From Glossina fuscipes (lineage: Eukaryota > Arthropoda > Insecta > Diptera > Glossinidae): 64,000 nt of DNA. Made by a program: the position numbers and the translations under genes. Positions 22,767 through 33,808 of the stretch are shown piece by piece. The notes under the pieces were generated by a model. The model ran no database searches and was not told the DNA's origin. It saw nothing but the letters and a program-made list of their open reading frames with translations. Each line of letters opens with the position of its first letter. Position 1 is the first letter of the stretch. Location: positions 35,448,750-35,512,749 of the forward strand of contig NW_023998416.1 of assembly GCF_014805625.2 (NCBI RefSeq). Direction: 5' to 3'.

Positions 22767-24335
22767 ATGCATTTTTCTATACCAGACACACAAGAGCTGT
22801 ATGCAGAACGAGCGGGTACAAGTTATACAGCTTATAACATTTATATTAATGGTTGTTTTCACGCTTGCTTACGTTATAAGCAATTACATGCCTTGCATGA
22901 ACAGTTACGTAGGCGTTGCTTGGAAATGGGATTGGAATTGCCAAATTTCCCACCAAAGAAACTTTTACCCTTAACTAACAACCAAGTAGAAGCCAGGCGT
23001 GCAGCTTTAGAACATTACCTCCAATCAGTCGGCCAAGACAACAGAATCGCTAAATTGGAAATCTTTCAAAAATTTTTGCTAACAGCGCAATTAGAGACAT
23101 CCACGGATATTCTGGAAGAATGGTTTGGTTACGGAAATGACAGTTCAGAGGATCAAAATGAAGAGGATTTTATGGCAACTGTAACTTTGGAAGTGATGCT
23201 ACCGAATAATTATCACATGCGGATAGAATGCAGAGTTTCAGATAACGCCACGGCTCTACTGGCAAAAACATCAGAAATATTGTATTTGCCTTCAAAGATG
23301 ATGCATTGTTTTTGTCTATTTTTGGTTAGAAAAGAAGCTAATGATGCTATAGTGCTGTTGCGCAAACTTATGGATTTCGAATCGCCGTTTATTTCCCGTC
23401 TTCGATCACAACCTTGTCAAATACAAATATACAGAAACTATTTTAACCCGGGACTTGATTTGTTTGTTATGAAAGAACCTGTAGCTTTGAATTTACTGTA
23501 TATGCAAACAGTGGCGGATATAGAAAGAGAACAGATTATTACTACGCCGGAGATATTAAAAAACTTAAGAATCTTGCAAAAGCATGGCCTAAAATTGGAA
23601 TATATTGAATTGGCCAGACAATTGCCTATGTACGGTTGCTTACAGTTCTTATCTGCGCAGGTAGATTATCCAGAGCCGCAGACTATTGCTTCAATAGCTA
23701 TTGGCAATAAAGAGCTTTCAATAAGAACTATGAAAGTGGACAAAATCTATGAAACCAAATTCCGTGTAACTCGCATGCGTTGTTGGCGTGTTACGGCTGT
23801 ACATAACACTCAAGAATGTAAGGATCACCCCTACGATTTGCAGCTATCCTTCGAATATCTAATGTCTAAACAAACTTTACGTTGGATTACTATAAGCAGT
23901 CCTCAAGCTATGTTAATGTCAGTGTGTTTACAAGCTATGGTTGATGAATTACTCAACTACAAGGAGAACGAACCACTGGACGCTATTAACAATGCGAATG
24001 TAGACTTTACTTGCGCACAAACGCCTTCATCTTCATCCACGACTTCTTCGTCAACTCACACAGCAACCGAAAATAACCCTGCTAATACTTCTGTGGTATC
24101 ATCACCTTCGTCCACAACCATGTCAAATTATGCTTCACAAGTTTTGTCATCATCACCATCATCGGATTCTCCCACTGCTCCAGTAAAATTTTTAACTCAA
24201 CGTATACTCAATAAGCAGAATCCAAAGCTACCACAATCCCATTCCTATGGTGCTGTATTCTTTCGTAATTCCTGTCCGCAAGAATCGGTGCAAAATGAGG
24301 CTTTCGACGAGATTATAGGGGATGATGATTTGTAA
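22767..24335 (+). CDS. Snx17: Sorting nexin 17, PX-FERM endosomal cargo adaptor
   Basis: One intronless ORF of 522 aa. It begins MHFSIPDTQE and ends AFDEIIGDDDL, both characteristic of SNX17 orthologues. The PX domain spans about residues 1-110. It has the phosphoinositide-binding RY (36-37), the LPNFPPKK loop (58-65) and the basic RR (77-78). The FERM-like module follows, to about 400. There GFxxW-type sequences are replaced by the family's own W-rich strands (RMRCWRVTA near 340). SNX17 binds PtdIns3P on early endosomes and NPxY/NxxY cargo tails such as LDL-receptor relatives and integrins, and recycles them with the Commander/Retriever complex. The C-terminal tail, which in known homologues contacts Retriever, is preserved. 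Between lies a Ser/Thr-rich linker (about 425-475). The start is fixed by the conserved MHFSIP. Confidence 0.95.
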   Translation: MHFSIPDTQELYAERAGTSYTAYNIYINGCFHACLRYKQLHALHEQLRRRCLEMGLELPNFPPKKLLPLTNNQVEARRAALEHYLQSVGQDNRIAKLEIFQKFLLTAQLETSTDILEEWFGYGNDSSEDQNEEDFMATVTLEVMLPNNYHMRIECRVSDNATALLAKTSEILYLPSKMMHCFCLFLVRKEANDAIVLLRKLMDFESPFISRLRSQPCQIQIYRNYFNPGLDLFVMKEPVALNLLYMQTVADIEREQIITTPEILKNLRILQKHGLKLEYIELARQLPMYGCLQFLSAQVDYPEPQTIASIAIGNKELSIRTMKVDKIYETKFRVTRMRCWRVTAVHNTQECKDHPYDLQLSFEYLMSKQTLRWITISSPQAMLMSVCLQAMVDELLNYKENEPLDAINNANVDFTCAQTPSSSSTTSSSTHTATENNPANTSVVSSPSSTTMSNYASQVLSSSPSSDSPTAPVKFLTQRILNKQNPKLPQSHSYGAVFFRNSCPQESVQNEAFDEIIGDDDL

Positions 24336-24408
24336 AACAAAGGAAAAAATTTGACAAATATTGTTGAGGCAAAAGAAATGACGTTATTTTTGCGGATTGC
24401 AATTATTG

Positions 24409-24414
24409 AATAAA
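24409..24414 (+). promoter_or_regulatory. Poly(A) signal candidate for sorting nexin 17
   Basis: AATAAA about 75 bases after the stop. Another occurs at 24560-24565. Confidence 0.45.
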
Positions 24415-24640
24415 ATGTTTTATATTCATTAAATTGCCAAGTTAGTAAAAAATTATGTTAAATATTAATTGAAGAAAATATTTATAAATTTTAGTCATTT
24501 AAATGTAATTCTTTTTACAGGGTTAAATTTACAGAATTTTGTGAAGTGTTTTCATATTAAATAAACGTTTTAAAGAGCAGAGGCAAACGGGTACAATTTA
24601 TATGTAAATTTATTAGCAACTATACTAAAACGACAACACA

Positions 24641-24770
24641 TAAGTTAAACTATCTACAAATAACAGAGAGAATTCAATTTTATTCTCCGAACGCTCCGTA
24701 CCAAACTTTTTGATCGTTTGATCTGAATCATATGCAAGTGTGAGAATATTTTTAACTACAAAAAATCATT
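24641..24770 (-). repeat. Dispersed repeat, inverted partner of 42290-42425
   Basis: Read on the minus strand this gives ctcacacttgcatatgattc, then tttggtacggagcgttcgga, then gaataaaattgaattctctc and tgtagatagtttaactta. The plus strand at 42290-42425 carries the same blocks in the same order with about 15-20% differences. No coding potential is seen. Confidence 0.75.
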
Positions 24771-25124
24771 GTTTATTAAATTATTTTTTCGGTTTCAGAC
24801 CATTTTTAATGTCTTACAAAAATTCACCTATAAATCGAAGTTTTATATATTTCTTTTTAAAGAATTGCAGTACGAGAAACTGTTAAAAAGTTTATGTTTA
24901 ATCTAAATTTTGTTGTTGTTATGTTTGTTTACTAGTTTTATAAAAGCAAAACAAAATTTATAAGAGAACAATTTTTTTATTTTACAAATGAAAACTTTCA
25001 TGAATGCATTTATTTAGACTAAAAAAAGAGACATTGAGCACTAGCAACACAGGCTATAATAAAAGTATTTAGGAAGTGAAATTCACAAAAATAAGAAATC
25101 TTTGGCTTATATTAGATTATTTAA

Positions 25125-26816
25125 TATGTATTTTCCGAAAACAAATTGTACCATGTCTAGTCTATCACGAGCGGTCATTTGACCGTTTGAAAAATTTAAG
25201 TTTTTTACGACCATATTCTTCGATAATCGCGTTCTTGAAATTGTTTTACATTGTAGACAAATGTGCGGTTAGAATTTTTTTCGTTGTTATTGGAACAAAG
25301 AACATAACGTTTATGATTTATATTTTAGTTTTTACTTTGTCATTTGTATATTCATCCCCAAACATGTCAAGACATTTGAGGAATATCAATTTATTAGACA
25401 AAATAAATAATATTGACGAAGATTGTTCGGAAGATGATCAAGAAGTTTACGATATTCGTACTGCAGTAAATTATTGTGACTTATTTGACAGCAATGCGGA
25501 CGAAGAGAATATTTTGAATATACGAAGAGGATCAAAAAGAAAGCGATTTATAGTTAGTTCCGAAAGTGAAAGTGAGGAAGAGATTGAAATTGCTATGGAC
25601 GGAACTGTTTGGAAAAAAATAAAAGAAGGGTCTAACAGCGGAATATATATATAATATTTTCAAGGAAATATTATGACCGACAAAACTGTTATAAACCAGG
25701 AGCATATCTTGCTATAGATGAACAATTGTTTCCTACAAAAGCACGTTGTAGATTTATTCCATACATGCCCAACAAGCCCGACAAATTTTGCATAAAATTC
25801 TGGTTAGCTTCCGATGTAAGTAGTAAATTTATAGTAAACGGCTTTCCATATATGGGAAAAGATGAAGGTAGAGAATCATCAATCCCGCTTGGAGAGTTTG
25901 TAACTTTGAAATTATCAGAACCATATATGGGCCATGGGAGAAATGTAACAGTTGACAATTTTTTCACAAGCGTATCACTAGCGAGTAAACTTCTAGAAAA
26001 AAGAACTACACTTGTTGGAACTATCCGGAGAAATACAAGAGAGCTACTAAAATTAGCGAGACAGGCATAGGATAGTATGACACGCTTCTGAACAATTTTA
26101 GACAAATCGAAAGATTTTATTCTTACAATTTATAAAGCTAAACCCAATAAAAAAGTATTTATACTTAGTTCAATGCATTCATCCGTTGAAATTGAAAAAA
26201 ACGACACCCGTGGACCAAAGACAATTAGATTTTACAACAGCACAAAATTCCGTGTAGATGTAAACGATCAAATGGCCAGAAAATATAGTGTAAAATCTAA
26301 ATGTCAAATATGGTCTTTACAAGTATTTTTCAATATCTTAGATTTAGCCGGGATAAATTCTTGGATTTTATATAAAAAAACGACGAGTGAGGAAATATCG
26401 AGGCAAGAGTTTTTGTTTCAATTGGCAGAAGAACTTGGGACCGAATATCAGAAAGAGAAACAGATAAGCCAAGAATGCTCATCAAAAACAATAATAAATA
26501 CACATACTGTTTCTTCTGAACGAAGATCTTGTCAAATAAGATATTGTTAAGTCAACAAAACAAACAAAAGTTGTATAAAATGTAAAAAATACGTATGCGG
26601 AAGATGTGCAATACAAAATGCTGTAATTTGTAAAAAATGTGGTGAAAATGCATAAAAGTAAATAAAACATATAACATCGAAAAGCGGGGAACGAGTTTTT
26701 ATTGCAGCATCAGAAAAATATTTTGTTTACTAGTTATTTTACACATATTTTTTTTAAGCGGTTTGTTGACCGCTCATGGTAGGAATAGGTACACATGAAA
26801 TGTCGATAGGTTTAGT
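25125..26816 (+). mobile_element. Internally deleted piggyBac element
   Basis: An acidic N-terminal transposase part starts at ATG 25364 (MSRHLRNINLLDKIN...). It contains SSESESEEEIEI and breaks off at about 25650. The catalytic core resumes at 25686 in another frame. It has GAYLAIDEQLF (first Asp) and PNKPDKFCIKFW, then NVTVDNFFTSVSLASKLLE (second Asp) to a stop at about 26068. From 26173 FRVDVNDQMARKYSV carries the third Asp region. After a stop at 26548 comes the Cys-rich C-terminal domain (CIKCKKYVCGRC...CKKCG). Roughly 150 residues between N-terminus and core are missing, and stops or frameshifts occur. The inverted ends share GAGCGGTCA (25169 on, and 26775 backwards), with TTAA at 25121-25124 and 26817-26820. 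Outer TIR similarity is weak, so the borders are tentative. Confidence 0.8.
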
Positions 26817-27177
26817 GTTAATGTAGAAATCTTTTCGTGCAATTTGGAAATTTCTAAAAACAACAGCCATCAAAAGAGTAAACGAATTTCGTTTATGGAA
26901 AATGACTGTGTTGCAATCATAACAATTTTAAATGTGTTAAGTGCAGTGAGAATTTTAAATATGAATGAATTAATTATATTAAGTTGCAATCTTTTTCAGA
27001 TTTCAATAACATACAAAGTTGTTAAATTCCGTGCGCACCATGAATACTGTACTTTTATACTTTTAAATTTTAGTTCGATAATTTTTCGTTCAATTGCATA
27101 TATTTTCCTTCCCTTTGATCTAAGGTGGCCAACAACGCGAAATTTAGCCATTTGATTAATTTATTTAAATAAGCAAA

Positions 27178-27381
27178 CTAAATTCGAGGGTCATTAGATA
27201 ATGTTACTCCGAAGAGCCGTAGGATAACTTTATCTCTATTATTTTGTTTAAATTTTGAAAGTTTCGCATTTTTATATAATAAACTTTTGTCCAGTTCATA
27301 ACTTGCAAAGAAATTATCAAATGTGATACTACGGTTACTATTCTGAAATGGTATGTCGCTCAAGATATTTCTATCATCCAC
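27178..27381 (-). mobile_element. Second piggyBac transposase fragment
   Basis: The minus strand encodes 67 codons with RSITFDNFFASYELDKSLLY. This is the second catalytic-Asp block of piggyBac transposases (vt.DNFFtS..L...Ll). It is not identical to the neighbouring element and lies in the opposite orientation, so it derives from a separate insertion. No other domain is found around it. Confidence 0.65.
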
Positions 27382-29307
27382 TTACGATATCAATATATTT
27401 ATGTATTTTACTTTAGATAATATTACCCTTGGTAACGTGTGTTAGATTGTTTTTACGTTCTAGCTCTGTATTACGCATAGCGAATTCAACCCCAATCGTT
27501 GGTCCCGATTTCAATCTGATTGTATTACGCGCAAACGGGAAAACAAATTATTTTTACTTATACCCGCGACACCCAATTTAAAAAGAACTGGAAATAGGCA
27601 ATAATAAAATAAAATTTGCATGTAAAAAACGATATGAAATATTAGGTCAAAGAGAAAATTTTTTCGTATTTTAAAGTATATATTGAAGACAGGATAGAAG
27701 AAAATAGAAGATAACTTTGCACTGCATGGAGGCCCTTTATCCTAGAATTGGTATGGAAGTGACAGCTTCTTTCTGACCTCGCTCAAGAACAAAACAGCAC
27801 ACAATAAATCGTTAGTCTCTTTGTCACCAGATATAATGCACACAGTGAATACGCTCAAGCAAATGAGGCCTCATATAAACGCTCACTGATGCCGCGAAGA
27901 TCAGTGTGAAAAAGGTTCGAACTCGCTGGCCACGATCTGTAATGGTCCATATGAGAACAAAAAGCAAAGCCTATTTACAAAAATATTAAGAGAGAGTAGC
28001 CAACAGCGACAGGTAGTGCGCAGGAAATAGATCTCACTACTTAATACTATCATTGGTTATAAAAACACATGGTCCGATTACGGTTAGGGAATAAATTTTT
28101 TTTAGTATTTTTAAATTTATTTTAATACTTTTAATACATTCATTTTTTTACATAAGCTAAAAAAATCGATGTGAGTAACTATATTTTATTAATAAATTGG
28201 CTACAATCGTATTTCGAAGTACAAAATAAAAGAATTAGTTGATCGGACTAAATTTCATTAAATAGGATGATTGGAGATCGTGCGCTCATCTAAGTTAAAT
28301 CAAGTAATAAACAAAGACTTACGAGGGTTAGTAGTAGAAAAATAAAGCAAATTGTATGAAGCGACGTAACCTGGACGTACTTGCAAAGTAGAGCGGAGGA
28401 AGAGATTTTTATATGTATTAGATGTTATGTGGTTATTTGAAGATAATCCTCTTAATCGCTGCAATGGATCATGGTATAAGAGAAGAAAGATAATAATGAC
28501 AGATTAGCATGCGTATACAAATAGAATAATATAAAACGCCGCTCCATTTTGCAAATAAATACGTTATTTTTACAACACTGCGTAGGTGCATCGAGTAGAA
28601 AAAGGTTGGAATGGGTTAGGTCGGTAGTATGTTTTTTGCAGCACTGTCTCAATATTCGGATTGTCTTATATCGACAAATTTGTTTTCTTTAAGTTGTGTG
28701 CTTTCCATAGAGAAGAAAAGTAAGCATCTAATCTAAAAGGTAGATCAGAAAAATAGAGGCGAAAACATTTAAGTAATTCTACAGAATAAAGATTTCAAAA
28801 CAGGCGATCGGAATCATATCATCCAAATTAAGAAAAGTAATGAAATGGTTTAAAAAATTGAAATGTAACTATAAATGCTAGTAAAGCCCAATCAGATTAT
28901 ATTAGAGAAAACCATCGTCGATAATTTTTTACTACTCTTTTTTGTGTGTTTTATTTAGTTACAGTATTTTTAACTATTATACTATGTAATTATCGAAAAA
29001 ATGTGTAAATGAAGACAGGTATTAAAAGACAAAAACAAAGAAAGCAGACAAAAAAAAAACTTGCAAATAAACAAAGCGTCCGCTTTGCGTAGCTGCTGCA
29101 AAAGACAAAAGAAATAATTCATTTGGATTCATTGGATTTTCTTGCGTGTGCGCGTGTATATGTTGAAATATAAACTGCAAAACAAAAGATAAATTAACTG
29201 ATTAAAAAACAGGAAACTCTTAAGCAGGCAAATAATAGATTGCGTGGCTGGTAATTAAGAAAAAAATTTTAAAGCTGAAAATAAAATAAAAACCACAAAA
29301 AACAAGA
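27382..29307. other. Upstream region of the MCRIP-family gene
   Basis: No coding exon is recognised. 27720-28060 is less AT-rich than its surroundings and could hold promoter or enhancer sequence. The 5' UTR of the downstream gene probably lies in the last few hundred bases (purine-rich, 29010-29300). Confidence 0.4.
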
Positions 29308-31806
29308 ATGGATCGTGGGTAAGTTGATATAGGCTATATATTTTATTTTAATGAGAGACTTTTTCCTTCGATTAAACTTTATTTAAAAAGCGTGAAATTT
29401 TCAATTATTTTTTCATGTTCTTTTAATTCTTTTATGTGTTTGGGCAAATTGTGCCAAGGTCTCTTTGTTGCAAAGGAATAAATTTTCTGCAGAGAATATT
29501 TGTTCCCTCATATTTACATTTTAGAGCTCGATGAGATATGAAGTGAGATAAAACATTTTATTAGGATTAGAATGCAGCGAAAAGAACCAAGATATCAGTT
29601 AAAAGAATTTGACTATGTTCGCAAAAATGATCGGGGCTTTCTCTTCTAAAAAGGCCTGAGAGCCGTTGCACTAGACAATGATTCCTAAATAAAATTTTTT
29701 AACTGAGAAAATATTTTTTATACCTCGCCGTGCCGCCGTAGAAAATGCGACAAGAGCTAAGGACCTGCATTTGACTTAAACACTGTTCTAACAGTCAAAG
29801 TGCGGTTCTTTTTATAAGTTACAAGTTAGAACCGTTATAGCAATATAGCGCCGAAAATTGTGCATAATCGTACGGGAAAGGAAATGATAAAACTCATGAT
29901 TATTGAGTATTGAGTCCATGTTAACGTGCTTTGAAGCTGTAAGCTTTTAGAGTTCTGCAGTTCAATTAAATGAAGTACGCAGATTGACTCTTCTTTCATT
30001 GTTTTATCAAAAGGAACGAATACTAATTTTTTTGAAGCTTGCCGCGGTCGCGAATTACGTTACCAGAGCTTTGGTTAATTTCCAGTAAAAGTCATAATTT
30101 GCTACAATTTTCTTCCTTATTTCCAGGCGTTACTCTTATGTAAGACCGAACGGTGGTGGTCGCAACAATCATCATAATAATCATTCGAATTCATCATTAT
30201 CGTCGTCCTCGTCATCCTCTCTATCGTCAGCAATAAATAATCACTACGACAATCATCATATGCCAACAAATCGTAATTCAAACAATTCAATCAGTAGTAA
30301 CTTACACTACAACAATACATCATCTTCAGCAGTATATTCACAACATATGAGCAATAATAATAACACCAATAATACCAATATTAATAATGTGACCCGCGAA
30401 TCGTTAACACAACATGACGAATTGATTCGTTACATTAGAGAAGCATGGACAAAGGTAAGGAACAATATATTTAAGTGCAATACTTACTTCAAAGTATTCT
30501 ATATTCGTTGATATGCATTCCAAGATTTCAAAATTATCGAGATTATTGACATAATAGGATTCTTTTATTGCGCTGTTTTTCTACTCATTTCAATTTTTTT
30601 TTTATCGCAATGACAAAAAACCATCATTTAAAAATACGTTATATTAGGCATCAAGAAGTACAAAGAAATGTCTCGAACGGATAAAAATGCAAAGCGAAAC
30701 TTTTGAATTTCATAGTTACACAACTGAAATACTTCAAATTTCATGAGAGGCTCTCATTTTAATTTGTACTAATAAAAATAAATAATGCATATTGGTAAAG
30801 TTACTTTTTTGAGACTGCTCTAAATGTTCTACCGTTCGTAGTCCTATAAGTTCAACGGAAGCAAAATAATTGTCTACCACTACAATCAAAAAGAACTATG
30901 ATTTTCTTGTTTAAATCGTAGGGACGTCCAAACAAGTCTTTCTTCTTTCGTCACATTAATTATAACTTGACATATATCTATTTCAAATGTGTTGACATTT
31001 TCAGTGCGTAACAAAATACGCTTGTCCACTTTTATCTAAAAAATGAATTTTTCTTCTTTTACAATATATGAGACACGATGGCGTTTTGAGCAGATTTTAC
31101 GTGAGAACTGGAATTGGAGTTGCGAAGTGCTTAAAAAGATTTTTAGTTCTATTGCAGAGGCAGTGTTTTCGATTGGTGTAGTTTAAGTAGCGCATAGAAT
31201 GCGCTGGACGCGATTCCCCTATTCATCGTTGGTATTTATCGCTTATATCGATGCAATCGTCTTTGAAAAATCATTTGAACCTCGAACATTTTTCACAATA
31301 ACGAATCTACTCACATTGTATTATTGATTATTCGAGACTTTTTTTGACCAGAATTTCAAGTCAAATAGTTCTGAAACTTCCTAGTTGTTCTCAAAATACA
31401 AAAAAATCGTTTAGTTATATCGCAAATTTCTCAAAACTGTTCGCGATTTAAACGGAAAAGCATTCCAACTTTTGGTCATAATAGTATGTCGAATAAAGGA
31501 AATTAGGAATTTCAGTTAATACCACAAGATCAAAACTTGGTGCAGTTGATATTTGTGACATCAAGAGAGAGTCAAGTTTAACGTTAACCATTTCATGGAT
31601 TGAGAAAAATTCGTACTTAAATTCTCCAAACTTTAATGTTTCGTTTATATATTATTTCATTTAAGGTCAGCGAGCAAGGCACTCCAGTGGTTAACTGCAA
31701 CGACTCGGATAATCAGTTGAAAAATTTTAAACCATTTAACCTGGAAGAGTACTGGGGTCGTCGAGTTGTGCAAAACATACACGTTTCCTCTCACGGACAT
31801 CAATAA
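29308..31806 (+). CDS. MCRIP/FAM195 family protein
   Basis: Three exons, 29308-29318, 30127-30454 and 31666-31806, join in phase to 159 aa. Exon 1 contributes only 11 coding bases (MDRG split). Residues about 6-95 are low-complexity Asn/Ser/His-rich, as is common in fly regulators. The conserved part is the C-terminal third. HDELIRYIREAWTKVSEQ (about 101-118) matches the family's HEENVRF..EAW..V block. NFKPFNLEEYW (near 135-146) matches the NF.PIDLDEWW block of MCRIP2 and the F-x-P-I-D-L block of MCRIP1. Known MCRIP proteins regulate the co-repressor CtBP under ERK control and occur in DDX6-containing RNA granules. A role here is inferred from family membership only. The exon structure and the splice phase through the conserved block support the model. 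The Met at 30260 is internal. Confidence 0.85.
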
Positions 31807-31817
31807 ACTCCAATGTC

Positions 31818-31823
31818 AATAAA
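31818..31823 (+). promoter_or_regulatory. Poly(A) signal candidate for the MCRIP-family gene
   Basis: AATAAA lies 12 bases after the stop. Another AATAAA (31802-31807) overlaps the stop codon itself, so the 3' UTR may be very short. Confidence 0.4.
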
Positions 31824-33808
31824 ACAATAGCGACCGAAAAATTCATGCGGACTATTATTTCTCTTCTCCGATTATTAAACATATCCTTCTGATTTACTGA
31901 TGCACTTGAAGAAACTTATTAGCAAACCGAACAGTTAGCGTTGTGTCCTAGAAGCCTTTTACAATTTTCAAAATCTTGTAGCTATTTCCGTCGTTAAAAA
32001 ATGTTGTCTTTCTACTAACTCTGAAGCAGGAGAAAGCTGCAAAAATTTTCTTAAAATATTTTTTCGGTATTGGCAGTGTATAATAATTATAACCAGAATA
32101 AAAATAAAATTGAACAATTGATTTCACACATTTTAAATATCAACAAAACGTTTACAATATTTTATTTACCTGGAGTTTTTTATGTTCCCGCCATCGTTAT
32201 TGCATGTGTCGTCTGTGAGAGCGCTAAAATCGGCAAAATCGATCTATCAATCCGACCACGTTGTAAAAACCTTTCGTTCAAAAGCAAAGAAATATACATA
32301 AGCGATTCTAAATCAAAGTGCTTGCAAAGCGTACAAATCTTGATTTGAGATATACAGGATGTAAACGGTAATATGCACAATGTAATCTTAAATATTGCAT
32401 ACAATCTACTCTTCCCAAATCGAATATACCATCTTTCGTGTTAATCTCGTACTATCATCATCATCAAAAACTCCAAGCATTAGTATGTTCTTATCACTTT
32501 TATATGTGAACATGCGGAAGAACGAAAATCTACTATATCCTCCGCTATAACTTTTCTTTATTTTATTTAAGTCGAAGATCGACAGAAGGAACAAGATTTT
32601 CATTGAAACATTGAATATGACAACATAAATAGTATGGAATATGCTTGCGCAACTATATTACCTCAGTTCGTGGAATAGAAAAGCTTTTCGTTGTTCATAT
32701 ATAAGTATGATAATAATTACTTGGTCTTTTTTTTACGAAAGCACTCGAAAAAAGGCGTATTAAAGCGTATTATACAAAAAGTTTGAAAATTTTGTAATTT
32801 GAAAATAATTTGAGATTAGGGCCAGGCCGTTTACACGCTTGATAGCAAAATCACTGGTCACACCGCACACTGGCATTGAAATGTGAGCTGACTACAAACG
32901 ATAACTCTAAAGACGTACTCACCACATCTTACGAGAATAAGAAAGAAACCCCAAATTCACCGGAACTTTCAGGAAAAAGAGTACGAAAACATCCAATTTA
33001 TATACCATTAGTAATTACCTACCATTTTGAAAAGAGATCAGTATTTTTGATACCGATGTTTCCTTCGAAATCAGACAGTAATTAGACTTATATGTTTATA
33101 ATTACACAAATATTTTATTCCACAAATGTTTACTATTTTCGCGTTATTCTTAATTTCTTTAATAATATTTGTGGTCGTTTTAACTAAAACTGACATTTTT
33201 ATACTTATTTCCTCCACTTTCATCATCATCATCATCACCAATAACTATACCAAATAAATTACTACAAAAACAAACTTCCATTAAGAATTTTGCATGTATT
33301 GTACGCCTTTAGAGAATAAGCGCATACAATTATCAAGAATTTTGCATGTATTGTACGCCTTTAGAAAATGAGTACAGATTGAGTACAGTTTAATGTTTAT
33401 TAGTTCACTAAAAGAAAAACAGTACTACGATTGAATAATAACAAGCAGAAAGTACAGAAAATGTCATTGTGTGCAATTTATAACACAACAAACAATGTAT
33501 GAACGTAGTTTGGTCAATAATTTGTTCAGATAAATTTCTTATGTACTAGGTATGATATACATTCATCTTTCCGCTTAAGATGCACTAACTAACTACATGA
33601 AACGTCGCCTCTGCAAATATTTTGATACATCACGTACTCTATTCTAAACTTTGTGTCAGGATTAAAAGTACAACAGACCAAGTATTCTGCATTTGCGGTC
33701 GTTTTTCTTTTTTTTATATTAGTGGACCGCAGCGAAAAAGCATGTTTTGTATATTTAATTAATTAGTGTAATTAAAATAACGCTAACATGAAATATATGC
33801 CATTCCAC
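31824..33808. other. Intergenic region and 3' flank of the KIF-binding protein gene
   Basis: No supported gene. A 69-codon ORF at 32876-33085 is hydrophilic at first but matches nothing I know. Minus-strand AATAAA sites at 33401-33396 and 33119-33114 could end the KIF-binding protein transcript. A short CAT-repeat lies near 33222-33238. Confidence 0.45.
33283..33369 (+). repeat. Two-copy direct repeat, 52-bp spacing
   Basis: aagaattttgcatgtattgt followed by acgcctttagagaat occurs at 33283-33317 and again at 33335-33369 with one or two changes. Confidence 0.85.

Noticed and set aside
25689..26105. 138-codon minus-strand ORF
   Set aside because: Antisense of the piggyBac catalytic core, which is recognisable on plus.
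27910..27930. ggttcgaactcgc as a possible tRNA T-loop
   Set aside because: No matching acceptor stem, anticodon arm or D-arm around it. No tRNA gene was found anywhere in the window.
32876..33085. Hydrophilic 69-codon plus-strand ORF
   Set aside because: No similarity I recognise, no splice context, and flanks that look intergenic. Too short to call alone.
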